DNA from: Rhodococcus rhodnii
Lineage (GTDB): Bacteria; Actinomycetota; Actinomycetes; Mycobacteriales; Pseudonocardiaceae
Direction: 5' to 3'
DNA length: 64,000 nt
Assembly (NCBI GenBank): GCA_000720375.1
Contig: JOAA01000003.1
Coordinates: 248,001-312,000, forward strand
Shown: positions 45,034 to 53,338 of the stretch, one piece after another
Numbering within the stretch: position 1 is the stretch's first letter
How the letters are laid out: every line of letters begins with the position of its first letter
Program-made: the position numbers and the translations under genes
Notes under the pieces: model-generated
What the model was told of the DNA's origin: nothing
Databases searched by the model: none
Seen by the model: the letters and a program-made list of their open reading frames with translations, nothing else

Positions 45034-46467
45034 TTACCGGTTCAGAATCCGTTCGCGCACCCACACACCGGCCGGCTTGAGCGGACCGGTGCCGGTGAAG
45101 TTGCTGCCCGCGCACGTGCCGCTCTTGAACACCGCGCCGGACCTGGAGTCATCCGAGAAGTTCCAGTTCGTCCAGCCGATCTGCTTCTGCTTCATCAGGT
45201 CGATGTACCGCTGCGACATCGCGAAGTCGTTGCCGCCGTCGCCACTGGAGGTCTGCGTGCCGAACTCGGTGACGAAGACCGGCACGCGGTCGGCGATGCG
45301 GGACAACGCGTTGAGGTAGTTGTCCTTGTGCGACGCCGCGTAGAAGTGGAACGTGTACATGAAGTTGGTGGCGTTGATCGGGTTGTTGAACACCGAGGTC
45401 TCACTCTGGCCGTCGGAGATGCCGAAGGTCGACCAGCCGTGCGTGCCGACGAACACCACACTGTCCGGGTCCTGCGCGCGGATCACCGGGATCATCTCCT
45501 CGGCGTAGCGCTTGACGTTGGCCCAGCTGACGTTGTTGGGCTCGTTGGCGATGTCGTAGATGATGTTCTTCTTGTCCTTGTGCCGCTGGGCGATCTCGGT
45601 GAAGAACGTCTTGGCACGGGAGGTGTTGTAGTTCGGGTCACCCGGCGTCAGCTGGTGCCAGTCGACCAGGACGTACATCCCGCGCTTGGTGGCTTCCTCG
45701 ATGTAGCCGTGCACCATGTCGGTGAAGCGGCGCGGGTTGGTCTCGTAGCCGCCTTCCTGGATGTACATCGCGACGCGCAGGATGTCGGCCTTCCAGTCGT
45801 TCGCGAGCGCGTCCAGCGACGCGGTCTTGACGCACTGGGAGTACCACTGGATTCCGTGCGTGCTCATCCCACGCAACTGGACCACCTGGCCGCGCTCGTT
45901 GCACAGCTTGGTGCCGCACACCTTCAGCTGGCCGTTCTTGGCCACCGGGGTGTCTCCTGGGCCGGGCGGCGGTTCGGTGCCCGCGACGTCCACCGTCACC
46001 GAGTCGGCGTTCGGGCCGCCGTTGGACGTGGTCGCCGTGGTGCGGATCCTGTTGGTACCAGCGACAAGGTTGACCTGTGCGGTGACCGACTGCCAGTTGG
46101 TCCACGCACCGGTGCCGGGGAAACCGAGACCCGACACGGTAGGGGTGCCGTTCACGGTGATGTCCAGCGGCCGGTTCGCGGTGGTTCCGTTGGCGTACCG
46201 GAAAACCAGTGAGTGGCTGCCCGCCGCCGCCGCGTTGACGGTGTACTCGACGTAACTTCCGGTGACGTTGTCGAAGTTGACGAACCCGGAGCCGGTGAAC
46301 CCGGTGTGGTTGGACTCCACCACACCTTGCGAGATCGTCGCGCTCTCGGACTGGTACGTGACCGGTGCGGCGGACGCGGTTTGCGGAATGGTGAACACGG
46401 CTGCAGCGATCGCTGTCGTGATCAGCGCGGGGCTGAGCACAGCTGCGATCCATCTCGAGCGTGCCAC
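45034..46467 (-). CDS. Secreted GH5 endoglucanase with N-terminal carbohydrate-binding module
   Basis: A 477-residue secreted glycoside hydrolase. A signal peptide (to TASA, about 33) precedes a CBM35/CBM6-like beta-sandwich (VTYQSESATISQGVVES; VEYTVNAAAAGSHSLVFRY; NRIRTTATTSNGGPNADSV), a Pro linker (EPPPGPGDTP) and a GH5 catalytic domain. Acid/base Glu is in YDIANEPNN and nucleophile Glu in VFVTEFGTQ; HGIQWY and WSTFG are also typical. It hydrolyses beta-1,4-glucans such as cellulose. GTG at 46467 follows AGGAGG by six bases. A TAGGAAA palindrome about 80 bases upstream is a candidate operator. Confidence 0.92.
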   Translation of the reverse strand: MARSRWIAAVLSPALITTAIAAAVFTIPQTASAAPVTYQSESATISQGVVESNHTGFTGSGFVNFDNVTGSYVEYTVNAAAAGSHSLVFRYANGTTANRPLDITVNGTPTVSGLGFPGTGAWTNWQSVTAQVNLVAGTNRIRTTATTSNGGPNADSVTVDVAGTEPPPGPGDTPVAKNGQLKVCGTKLCNERGQVVQLRGMSTHGIQWYSQCVKTASLDALANDWKADILRVAMYIQEGGYETNPRRFTDMVHGYIEEATKRGMYVLVDWHQLTPGDPNYNTSRAKTFFTEIAQRHKDKKNIIYDIANEPNNVSWANVKRYAEEMIPVIRAQDPDSVVFVGTHGWSTFGISDGQSETSVFNNPINATNFMYTFHFYAASHKDNYLNALSRIADRVPVFVTEFGTQTSSGDGGNDFAMSQRYIDLMKQKQIGWTNWNFSDDSRSGAVFKSGTCAGSNFTGTGPLKPAGVWVRERILNR

Positions 46468-46545
46468 TGATGCCTCCTGCAGGGGTCGGGGGCGGCGGCT
46501 TGACGAGTGTTCTTCAGTTGTGGCGCTGGATCCTGCCGAATTGGA

Positions 46546-46560
46546 TAGGAAACTTTCCTA
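46546..46560. promoter_or_regulatory. Palindrome upstream of the cellulase gene
   Basis: TAGGAAA-C-TTTCCTA is a perfect 7-1-7 palindrome, extended on the minus strand to GTTAGGAAAG. It lies 79-93 bases upstream of the cellulase start, a usual place for a promoter operator. The same element recurs before secreted polysaccharide-degrading genes of actinomycetes in my recollection, but I could not check this here. Confidence 0.5.
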
Positions 46561-46635
46561 ACAGTAGCCGAATCACACCACTTGTCCGGTAGGTCTGTCA
46601 ATCGGCAACTGGGAAGGCTCGATCTGCCCTATTTA

Positions 46636-46651
46636 AATGGTCTAGACAAAT
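46636..46651 (+). promoter_or_regulatory. DasR-like (dre) operator
   Basis: AATGGTCTAGACAAAT matches 13 of 16 positions of the DasR site consensus A(C/G)TGGTCTAGACCA(C/G)T, including the whole TGGTCTAGAC core. It is 45 bases before the start of the decayed GH85 gene at 46696. DasR is the GlcNAc-responsive GntR regulator controlling chitin and aminosugar use, which fits an N-acetylglucosaminidase. The surrounding sequence is unusually A/T-rich (CCCTATTTAAATG). Confidence 0.65.
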
Positions 46652-46695
46652 GATCTCCGCGTTTTCGCAGATCCCTGCAGGTTTGAGGAGGCTGG

Positions 46696-47152
46696 ATGCC
46701 CAGCAGTCGGCGCACTTTCCTCCGAATCGGCCGCACTGAGCACCGCTTCGGTCCTGGCCAGTCCGTTACCGCAGGCCGGAGCGGTCACGGCCGCCACGCG
46801 ACCGTCACCGACGCCGCGCACCGCAATGGCGTACGCGTGCTCGGCAACGTGTTCCTGCCGCCGACCGCGTACGGACGATCCGGCTGTTCGCCACCCGGCT
46901 GCGGGTGGGGCTGAGTTTCAGTGACGCGCCCGGCTGACGTGGACCAAAGCACCGGGGGCAATCCGGCAATACCGCGTCTATCAGGTCGGGGCTTCCACGC
47001 GGACATTCCTCGGGGCCACCGGAAACGACGCCTATTTCGTTCCTTCCATCATCCGGAATTCCGGGCAGTCCGTGACGCTGGAGGTGCAATCCGTCAGCGA
47101 GGCGTTCGTTACATCGGCGACGGCGGCTCGCGCGACGCTTGCACCGGCATAG
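46696..47152 (+). pseudogene. Decayed secreted GH85 endo-beta-N-acetylglucosaminidase gene
   Basis: Four pieces of one protein lie in different frames. 46696-46725 encodes the Tat start MPSSRRTFLR after GAGGAGG. A one-base shift at 46726 continues the signal peptide SAALSTASVLASPLPQAG (46727 on). At 46804-46875 VTDAAHRNGVRVLGNVFLPP resembles the substrate-site region of GH85 enzymes. 46875-46934 gives [18 protein letters not shown], and 46931-47152 gives [20 protein letters not shown] to ...[14 protein letters not shown] and a stop, a C-terminal beta-domain. About 600 or more residues of the catalytic domain are missing. This is a deletion-ridden relic of an enzyme that trimmed N-glycans or chitin-like chains. 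Confidence 0.75.
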
Positions 47153-47169
47153 GAGTGTTAGCCTCGGGT

Positions 47170-48201
47170 GTGGACGGCATTCCAGTCGACGTTTTCGGCC
47201 GCCCGATGGGCGCGCTGCGGATATCCCTCACCGATCGGTGCAACCTCCGGTGCCGCTACTGCATGCCCGAGGAGGAGTACGCCTGGCTGCCGCGCGAGGA
47301 CCTGCTGACCTTCGAGGAGATCGAGCGCCTCACCGAGGCGTTCGTCTCCCTCGGGGTGGACAAGGTGCGGCTGACCGGCGGCGAGCCGCTGCTGCGCCGT
47401 GGCCTGCCCGAACTGGTCCGGCGGCTGGCCGGGCTGCCCGGGGTGAAGGACCTCGCGATGACCACCAACGGCGTGCTGCTGGCCAAGCACGCCGAGGTGT
47501 TGCGGGAAGCGGGCCTGCACCGGCTGACGATCAGCCTGGACACCTTGCGGCCCGACCGGTTCAGCGCGTTGACCAGGCGTGGAACGCACCCGGACGTGCT
47601 GGCCGGGATCAACGCGGCGGTGGCGACCGGGCTGACCGATCTGAAGATCGACACCGTGGTGATGCGCGGGTTCAACGAGGACGAACTGGTCGACCTGGTC
47701 GAATTCGGCAAGAACGTGTCAGCCGAAGTCCGGTTCATCGAGTACATGGACGTCGGCGGGGCCACCGGCTGGACGCCGGACAAAGTCTTCTCCCGCAAGG
47801 AGATCCTGGAGACCCTGGCGCTGGAGTACGGCCCGGTCGAAGAACTCCGCAAAACCGATGTGGCACCGGCTGACCGGTTCGCGCTGCCGGACGGCACGGT
47901 TTTCGGAATCATCTCGTCGACCACGCAGCCGTTCTGCGCGACCTGTGACCGCAGCAGGCTCACCGCGGACGGGATGTGGCTGCGCTGCCTGTACGCCATG
48001 ACCGGCACTGACCTGCGGACTCCGTTGCGTGACGGCGCGTCGCTGGACGAACTGCGTGACCTCATCACCGGGATCTGGCAGCAACGCCGCGATCGCGGCG
48101 CGGTCGAGCGGATCGGCCAACGCGCCCGCGGGCAGGTGTTCGTCAGCCTGGAGAATCTCAAACGCGACCCACACCTGGAAATGCACACCCGCGGAGGATG
48201 A
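47170..48201 (+). CDS. moaA: GTP 3',8-cyclase, molybdenum cofactor biosynthesis
   Basis: A 343-residue radical SAM enzyme that with MoaC turns GTP into cyclic pyranopterin monophosphate. The N-terminal cluster is in [20 protein letters not shown] (CxxxCxxC), then [12 protein letters not shown], and the C-terminal cluster is in [21 protein letters not shown]. The start GTG at 47170 lies 14 bases after AGGAG; GTG at 47155 (five codons earlier) is an alternative. It overlaps the end of the GH85 relic region and is directly followed by moaC. Other molybdopterin genes are not in the window. Confidence 0.95.
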   Translation: MDGIPVDVFGRPMGALRISLTDRCNLRCRYCMPEEEYAWLPREDLLTFEEIERLTEAFVSLGVDKVRLTGGEPLLRRGLPELVRRLAGLPGVKDLAMTTNGVLLAKHAEVLREAGLHRLTISLDTLRPDRFSALTRRGTHPDVLAGINAAVATGLTDLKIDTVVMRGFNEDELVDLVEFGKNVSAEVRFIEYMDVGGATGWTPDKVFSRKEILETLALEYGPVEELRKTDVAPADRFALPDGTVFGIISSTTQPFCATCDRSRLTADGMWLRCLYAMTGTDLRTPLRDGASLDELRDLITGIWQQRRDRGAVERIGQRARGQVFVSLENLKRDPHLEMHTRGG

Positions 48202-48686
48202 CCATGCCGGAAAGCCTGACCCACTTGGACTCGGCGGGCCGGGCTCGCATGGTGGACGTCGGCGAGAAACCGGTGACCCATCGGGTCGCGGTCGCGTCCG
48301 GCGCGGTGCACATGCGGCCGTCGACGCTCGAGCTCATCACCGGCGGCAAGATCGCGAAAGGCGACGTGTTCGCCACCGCGCGGATCGCCGGGATCATGGC
48401 GGCCAAGAAGACCGGTGAGCTGATCCCGTTGTGCCATCCGCTCGGAATCGACAGTGTGTCGGTCGAATTGGAACCGTCCGGGCCCGGCACACTGGCCATC
48501 ACCGCGACCGTTTCCGTCACCGGCAAAACCGGTGTGGAAATGGAGGCGCTCACCGCGGTCAGCGTGGCCGCTTTGACCGTCTACGACATGTGCAAAGCGG
48601 CCGACAAGGACATGGTCATCGGCGACGTCCGGCTCGAGGCGAAATCCGGCGGTCGCAGCGGTGACTACCGCCGTCAGCCCTCCTGA
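48198..48686 (+). CDS. moaC: Cyclic pyranopterin monophosphate synthase
   Basis: A 162-residue MoaC. The family motif [20 protein letters not shown] opens the protein, [20 protein letters not shown] and [16 protein letters not shown] include the substrate pocket, and [16 protein letters not shown] closes it. It acts immediately after MoaA. ATGA overlap with moaA couples translation; a second ATG six bases downstream is also possible. Its 3' end overlaps the convergent MFS gene by 13 bases. Confidence 0.95.
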   Translation: MTMPESLTHLDSAGRARMVDVGEKPVTHRVAVASGAVHMRPSTLELITGGKIAKGDVFATARIAGIMAAKKTGELIPLCHPLGIDSVSVELEPSGPGTLAITATVSVTGKTGVEMEALTAVSVAALTVYDMCKAADKDMVIGDVRLEAKSGGRSGDYRRQPS

Positions 48687-49942
48687 CCGACTCGTTCCGT
48701 GTGCTGCGTGGGCACGATCGGCAGGCGCGGCAGCGGGATCGTGGGTTCCGGCGGCAGTTCGACGACCACCATCGTGCTGGGTTGCGGTTGCGGTTCCGGT
48801 TTCGGCGCTATGACCACGTGCCGTGTCACGCGGACACCGCACCAGACCTGTCCGCAAAGGACGACGAGGGCCATCACCAGCGGCGCCGTCCAACCGTCGG
48901 TGATGCTGTGCATCAGGCCGCACGCCAACGCGCCCACACCGGCGATGAAATAGCCGAGCCCTTGCACCATTCCGGACAGCGCGGTTGTCACATCGGCGTT
49001 GCCTGCCGTACGCACCGAAATCAGCGTCAGCGCCATCGCGAGGCCGCCCATACCGATCCCCAGGCCAATCGACCACACCCACGGCAGGAACGCGGGTGCG
49101 ACAAGCAATCCGACCACACCAATGGCGTTCACGATGACAAGAAGTACGACCAGGATCCATTGCCTGCGCCATTTGTGCACACAGAACGGCACGAGCCACA
49201 TCATCGGCAGGCCCATCGCCATCGACAACGCCAGACAGAAACCGGCGGTGCTCGCCGAGAGCCCGGCGTCCCGCAGTATCACCGGCAACCAGCCCATGAC
49301 CAGGAACGTCAACGTGGAGACAAGTCCGAAATAGACAGTCAGGTGCCACGCAGGCCTGGAGTGGAAAAGCTTGCGTGGGCTCAGCGCGCTGTGTGCGAAG
49401 ACCATGCTGGACCGTGGCGCGCTTTGCCACACATGGACGGTCACCGCGGCCAGCAATGCCCAGCAGGCCAGCGCGAACTGCCACGAAACCGCCGCGACCA
49501 AAGTGGGCGTGACCAGTGCGCCGATCGTGCTGCCGGTGCCGAGTGCGAGCGTGTAACTGGCTCTCGTCCCGGACGTCGCCGGTTGCACCAGAACCGGTAG
49601 GACAGTGCCCACGACTGCAATTGCAAGGCACGCCAGCAAAGTCCCCGCGAGTAACAGTTCGGGACCACCTTGGACCCGTAGGACCAACGAGATGCCAAGA
49701 ATGATGAGAGCTCCGGTGACGGCGTGGTGAATTCCGGCTCGCTTACGCAGCCAAGGCGTGCCCCAGCCACCGATTCCGCTTGCCCACAAAGGCAAAGCCA
49801 CCAGTACGGCGCCGATCGCCGCGGTCATTCCAGGCTCCGCGGACACATCTTCCAGAGCCGCTCCGAGGCTGGTCACAGCAGGTCGGAGGTTCAACGCGAG
49901 CAAGAAGACAACAGCCGTGGAGACGGGTGCGGCTGGTTTCAT
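48674..49942 (-). CDS. MFS transporter, CynX/NimT-like
   Basis: A 422-residue major facilitator protein with about 12 helices: [20 protein letters not shown] at the start matches the CynX/NimT cyanate and 2-nitroimidazole exporter family, followed by [20 protein letters not shown] and, later, [20 protein letters not shown]. The C-terminal 40 residues are Pro/Glu-rich and cytoplasmic. GGGGG precedes the ATG at 49942. It is preceded by a short leader peptide and a hairpin with a T-run, so expression may be attenuated. Substrate unknown. Confidence 0.85.
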   Translation of the reverse strand: MKPAAPVSTAVVFLLALNLRPAVTSLGAALEDVSAEPGMTAAIGAVLVALPLWASGIGGWGTPWLRKRAGIHHAVTGALIILGISLVLRVQGGPELLLAGTLLACLAIAVVGTVLPVLVQPATSGTRASYTLALGTGSTIGALVTPTLVAAVSWQFALACWALLAAVTVHVWQSAPRSSMVFAHSALSPRKLFHSRPAWHLTVYFGLVSTLTFLVMGWLPVILRDAGLSASTAGFCLALSMAMGLPMMWLVPFCVHKWRRQWILVVLLVIVNAIGVVGLLVAPAFLPWVWSIGLGIGMGGLAMALTLISVRTAGNADVTTALSGMVQGLGYFIAGVGALACGLMHSITDGWTAPLVMALVVLCGQVWCGVRVTRHVVIAPKPEPQPQPSTMVVVELPPEPTIPLPRLPIVPTQHTERVGQEG

Positions 49943-50018
49943 CGCATCCCCCTTTCGAAGTGGGGTGTGCGCGACCGCCGGGCCGTCTATGAAGCAGGGC
50001 GACGGCCCGTGGCCTGCG

Positions 50019-50048
50019 AAAAGAAAAAGGAGGATCCGCGCTACGCGG
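50019..50048 (-). terminator. Attenuator-like hairpin with T-run before the MFS gene
   Basis: On the minus strand CCGCG-TAG-CGCGG (50048-50036) forms a short GC stem directly followed by ATCCTCCTTTTTCTTTT (50035-50019). The stop codon of the leader peptide is the TAG loop, so a ribosome at the stop would cover the stem and allow read-through into the MFS gene at 49942. The stem is only five bp, so stability is moderate. Confidence 0.45.
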
Positions 50049-50115
50049 GCAATTGACCGATTTCAGGATGGTCATGCAATGACGGGATCGACGCTGAACA
50101 ACCCAGACTCTTCAT
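50041..50115 (-). CDS. Leader peptide of the MFS transporter gene, 24 aa
   Basis: ATG at 50115 lies five bases after GGGAGG and codes MKSLGCSASIPSLHDHPEIG plus QLPA, then TAG inside the attenuator loop. The gene is too short for normal prediction. The excellent ribosome site, the stop positioned in the hairpin and the location 98 bases before the MFS start argue for a regulatory leader, as found before antibiotic exporters and resistance genes. No run of a single amino acid codon suggests an amino-acid-starvation switch; stalling by a ribosome-targeting drug is the more likely signal. This is inference. Confidence 0.5.
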   Translation of the reverse strand: MKSLGCSASIPSLHDHPEIGQLPA

Positions 50116-50244
50116 ACGAGCCTCCCTCTGGGCGCACACGGTGTGACTCCCCGCGAACCGCACCGGCGGCGACCGTCAATTAAAGAGTCGCTGTTGTTCG
50201 CTGGCCGGTCAATCGCCCTTTTGGGCGTGTGGCAGACTATCCAC

Positions 50245-50787
50245 ATGACGAACACCAGTTCGAAAGAAACCGTTGAAGTGCGAGAACGTTCCTGGCCGGA
50301 ACAGGATGCGGTGGATGAACTGCGACTGCTCACCGAGTTCCTGACTTTCCTGCGGATCACCGCGGTGAACAAGGTGGCCGGATTGGACCGGTCCAAAGCG
50401 GTCGCCACGCCGTGGCCGACGTCGCCGAAGATGAGCATGCTGGGCGTGATCCAGCACTTGACCGCGGTGGAACGGTGGTGGATCTCCAATGTCGGCGGCG
50501 GATCCGACCTGCCGACGCTCTACTGGGATGACGACGAACCGGACACGGATTTCAAGATCCCCGAAGACGCGACTCCCGCTTCGGTGATCGCGGCTTACGA
50601 GGCGGAATGGGCGAGATCTGAAGCCACGCTTGCCGGAATGCGGCCATCGGACAAAGCGAAACTGAAGTTCCGGGATCAGGACCGGACGGTTCGCTGGATA
50701 TTGACGCACCTGATCCAGGAGACCGCCCGGCACGTCGGGCATCTGGACGTGCTGCGCGAGTTCGCCGACGGGCAGCGAGGCGAATAA
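50245..50787 (+). CDS. DinB family / DUF664 protein
   Basis: A 180-residue four-helix protein. It opens QDAVDELRLLTEFLTFLRIT and includes SMLGVIQHLTAVERWWISNV with a conserved His and then TVRWILTHLIQETARHVGHL with the HLxxxxxxHxGH metal triad. These histidines are typical of DinB/DUF664 proteins, which may act as mycothiol-dependent transferases in Actinobacteria. The ATG at 50245 begins MTNTSSKET. The next gene follows after 39 bases in the same direction. Confidence 0.88.
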   Translation: MTNTSSKETVEVRERSWPEQDAVDELRLLTEFLTFLRITAVNKVAGLDRSKAVATPWPTSPKMSMLGVIQHLTAVERWWISNVGGGSDLPTLYWDDDEPDTDFKIPEDATPASVIAAYEAEWARSEATLAGMRPSDKAKLKFRDQDRTVRWILTHLIQETARHVGHLDVLREFADGQRGE

Positions 50788-50826
50788 TGCGGGTGGGCGT
50801 GTGTATCCGGACGGGAGTGGTACCCC

Positions 50827-51234
50827 ATGAGTGTGAAACGGCCGAACCCCGCACAGTGGCTGTGGTACGCGGTGGGCGGCAAACTGCCCGACCGGTACCG
50901 CGAGTGGGTGCTGCACGACGCGACCGCGCCGACGTGGCTGGTCCGTCACGTGATCAGGCGCCTCGTGTTCATGGCGCCGATCCTTGCCGCGCTGTATCTG
51001 GTGCTGGCCGTGATGATGGACTTCGACCTGACGATCGTGCTGGTCGGCCTGGGCCTGGGCGTGTACGCGGGCATGTACTACTCGCTGATCTTCTCGACGC
51101 ACAGCGTCGACAGCCGCGTCACCCGCCACGGCTACCCCGACCAATACGCCTCACAGGTCCGTAAAGCCATGAAGCAGGCGGAGCGCGAGCGCTACAACGC
51201 CACCTGGCGCAACGGCGGCGCCACCTCACGCTGA
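50827..51234 (+). CDS. DUF5313 family membrane protein
   Basis: A 135-residue protein matching DUF5313: RPNPAQWLWYAVGGKLPDRY and REWVLHDATAPTWLVRHVIR, then two membrane helices (VFMAPILAALYLVLAVMM; LTIVLVGLGLGVYAGMYYS) and a basic tail. Its function is unknown; the family is restricted to Actinobacteria. A weak ribosome site lies upstream of the ATG at 50827. Confidence 0.88.
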   Translation: MSVKRPNPAQWLWYAVGGKLPDRYREWVLHDATAPTWLVRHVIRRLVFMAPILAALYLVLAVMMDFDLTIVLVGLGLGVYAGMYYSLIFSTHSVDSRVTRHGYPDQYASQVRKAMKQAERERYNATWRNGGATSR

Positions 51235-51299
51235 GCGCGTGGTGGATGACTCCGTTTGCCGGGTGGCCAGACCGCGCCGTTTTGCCATGTCGCCGACGT

Positions 51300-51343
51300 C
51301 CAGTTGTGCCTTTGTATGACGGTTTGTCCGAGTGCACAACTGG
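51300..51343. repeat. Inverted repeat upstream of the HdeD-like gene
   Basis: CCAGTTGTGC (51300-51309) and GCACAACTGG (51334-51343) are exact 10-bp reverse complements separated by 24 bases, 47 bases before the HdeD start. The spacing (34 bases centre to centre, about three turns) suits two same-face binding sites of a dimeric regulator, or a weak hairpin in a leader. No other gene nearby suggests the regulator. Confidence 0.55.
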
Positions 51344-51389
51344 TCACTCCGGGTGAGAATGTGCGCGGAACAGACCCTTGGAGGCAGCC

Positions 51390-51956
51390 ATGACCGGCCC
51401 GGATGTCAGCGACCCGATTGTTGTGATGGACCTGCCGAAATCGTGGGGGCTGGTGGTGCTGCGCGGCGTGCTGGCCGTGCTGTTCGGCCTGCTCGCGCTG
51501 GTCTGGCCGGGGCTGACCGCGCTGGCCCTCGCCATCGTGTTCGGGGTCTACGCCCTGGTCGACGGGATCGGCCTGCTGATGGACGCGTTCCGTAACCCCG
51601 ACAAGTCCAACCGCGGCATGCGGATCTTCGGCGGCGTCCTCGGCATCGCGGCGGGCATCATCGCGATCGTCTGGCCGGGCATCACGGTGGCCGTGCTGGC
51701 GATCCTGGTCGGCGCGTGGGCCCTGGTCACCGGGATCGCCGAGATCGTGGCGGCGATCCGGCTGCGCAAGCAGATCGAGGGCGAACTCCTGCTCGGCCTG
51801 GCCGGCCTGCTCTCCGCGATCTTCGGTCTGCTCGTGCTGATCTGGCCCGCGCTCGGCATCGCCGCGATCGCCGCCTTCGTCGGCGTGTTCGCGCTGATCT
51901 ACGGCGTGGTCCTGATCGTGCTGGGCATCCGGCTGCGCAAACTGGCCCGCGGCTGA
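51390..51956 (+). CDS. HdeD family acid-resistance-type membrane protein
   Basis: A 188-residue HdeD protein of six helices built from three hairpins: LRGVLAVLFGLLALVWPGLT, MRIFGGVLGIAAGIIAIVWP and LGLAGLLSAIFGLLVLIWPA repeat the same GxxxxxxGxxxxxxP pattern. HdeD proteins are linked to acid stress in enterobacteria; in Actinobacteria the role is open. ATG at 51390 follows GGAGG by six bases. Convergent with the small kinase gene, whose stop is two bases away. Confidence 0.88.
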   Translation: MTGPDVSDPIVVMDLPKSWGLVVLRGVLAVLFGLLALVWPGLTALALAIVFGVYALVDGIGLLMDAFRNPDKSNRGMRIFGGVLGIAAGIIAIVWPGITVAVLAILVGAWALVTGIAEIVAAIRLRKQIEGELLLGLAGLLSAIFGLLVLIWPALGIAAIAAFVGVFALIYGVVLIVLGIRLRKLARG

Positions 51957-51957
51957 C

Positions 51958-52599
51958 CTATTTCGGCACCCACAGGGTGACCCGCGTGCCGCCACCGGGC
52001 CGGGACACGATGTCGGCGTATCCGCCCACCTGACTGAGCCGGGCGATGATCGACTGGTTGATCCCGAACCCGCGTGGCCGTTCCGCCATGTCGAAGCCGA
52101 CGCCGTGGTCCCGCGTGGTGACCACGATCCCGCCGTCCCGTTCCTCGACCCGGACGGTCACCTGGGTGGTCTGCGCGTGCTTCAACGTGTTGCGCAGCGC
52201 CTCCCGGGTGGCGTCGCGAACGGCCTTCCGCCGCGCCTCCGGCAACTGGTCGTCGATATCGGCCATCACCAACTGCGCACGCAGCCCGTCGCGCGCCAGA
52301 TCCGTGGCCACGGCGGCCAGATCCTCGGTCAACCGTCCACCGGCCGCGGGCTCGTCGAAGCCCCGCCGCAGCGCGATCGCCTGCGCCCTGGCCAGATTGC
52401 GGAACTCGGTGAGCTTCGCCTCGGCGTCGACCGAATCCGACGGCGTCCGCATCGCCATGGCTTCCAACGCCTGCAACACGTTGTCGTGGATGTAGCGGTT
52501 GAGCTCGGCGCGTTCCGCCACGCGCCCGCGCCGCACACCGATCAGGTACGCGACGACACCAGCGGCGCCGGCTGCCAGCGCCGCGATGAGTATTTCCAT
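51958..52599 (-). CDS. Short NarL-type sensor histidine kinase
   Basis: A 213-residue kinase with one N-terminal membrane helix (ILIAALAAGAAGVVAYLIGV) and almost no sensor. The HisKA_3 box is in LNRYIHDNVLQALEAM (His at about 40), the N-box in ATREALRNTLKHAQTT, and RDHGVGFD and GFGINQSIIARL form the ATPase motifs. This is close to a soluble kinase with a membrane tether. It starts three bases after the regulator stop at 52603, so it most likely pairs with that regulator. Confidence 0.85.
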   Translation of the reverse strand: MEILIAALAAGAAGVVAYLIGVRRGRVAERAELNRYIHDNVLQALEAMAMRTPSDSVDAEAKLTEFRNLARAQAIALRRGFDEPAAGGRLTEDLAAVATDLARDGLRAQLVMADIDDQLPEARRKAVRDATREALRNTLKHAQTTQVTVRVEERDGGIVVTTRDHGVGFDMAERPRGFGINQSIIARLSQVGGYADIVSRPGGGTRVTLWVPK

Positions 52600-52602
52600 C
52601 GG

Positions 52603-53262
52603 TCACACCGGCACAGTCGGCACGACTGGCGCGTATGCGACGCCTTTCTCGATGGCGTACCTGGTCAGCTCGGGCCGCCGCCGCTGGCCGGTCTTGTCCC
52701 GGATCCGGTCGAGGTACGACCGCACGGTCCGGATGCTGATGTCCAGTGCCTCAGCGATGTCCTGGTCCCGCTCCCCGGCCGCCACCAGGGAAAGCACCTG
52801 ACGCTCCCGCGCCGACAACTCGATCACCAGGCCGTTGTCCCGGCCGGGCAGAGCGTCCAGCACGTGCGCCGCGAGCATCGGGCTGACGTAGCTGTTGCCG
52901 CCGGCGATGCGCCGGACCGCGTGCAGGATCTCGGCGCCGTCGGAGTCCTTCGACAGGTATCCGCTCGCACCGGCAGCCATCGCACCGAGGACCTCGGCGC
53001 GCCCGGAATAGGCCGAGAGGACAAGCACACGGTGGCCCATACCGACGACCTCGACCACCGCCGACGAGCCCTGGACGCCGGGCAGGCGCAAATCCAGGAC
53101 CACCACACCAGCCGGGTTCTGCCGGTGGGCGGCGAACTGGGCCACCGACCCCGCGACGGCGTCCACTTCGATGTCCGGCGCGTCGGCCAGCAACTGGGCT
53201 ACGGCTGCGCGGTACAGCGGATGGTCCTCGATCACACCGACCGGGATCCTGGTGGCGGCCAT
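52603..53262 (-). CDS. NarL/LuxR-family response regulator
   Basis: A 219-residue regulator. The receiver has GVIEDHPLYRAAVAQLLADA and the phospho-acceptor Asp in GVVVLDLRLPGVQG; the Lys is in ASGYLSKDSDGAEI. The C-terminal LuxR HTH is LSARERQVLSLVAAGERDQD followed by EALDISIRTVRSYLDRIRDK. ATG at 53262 follows GGGAGGGAGATCC. It is divergent from nothing and follows another regulator gene by 76 bases, so it may have its own promoter there. Pairs with the short kinase downstream. Confidence 0.9.
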   Translation of the reverse strand: MAATRIPVGVIEDHPLYRAAVAQLLADAPDIEVDAVAGSVAQFAAHRQNPAGVVVLDLRLPGVQGSSAVVEVVGMGHRVLVLSAYSGRAEVLGAMAAGASGYLSKDSDGAEILHAVRRIAGGNSYVSPMLAAHVLDALPGRDNGLVIELSARERQVLSLVAAGERDQDIAEALDISIRTVRSYLDRIRDKTGQRRRPELTRYAIEKGVAYAPVVPTVPV

Positions 53263-53338
53263 GGATCTCCCTCCCATTGGGATCGCTGGTCAGGACGCTA
53301 GGCGATCCGCGGGCAGGGCACTGACAGTCAATCGCCCC

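Larger units (their letters stand above)
49943..50244. other. Intergenic region with leader of the MFS gene and promoter of the DinB gene
   Basis: About 300 bases between the leftward MFS gene and the rightward DinB gene. It carries the leader frame and hairpin listed separately. The plus strand has an alternative 34-codon frame (50080-50184), MTGSTLNNPDSSYEPPSGRT..., without a good ribosome site. The DinB promoter should lie in 50185-50240. Confidence 0.5.

Noticed and set aside
47256..49631. 791-codon frame on the minus strand over moaA, moaC and the MFS gene
   Set aside because: Its translation is Arg/Ser/Pro-rich without motifs, while moaA and moaC on the other strand carry all family residues.
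50080..50184. 34-codon plus-strand frame MTGSTLNNPDSSY...
   Set aside because: Overlaps the better supported minus-strand leader and lacks a strong ribosome site; a ripp-type precursor is not supported since no modifying enzyme adjoins it.
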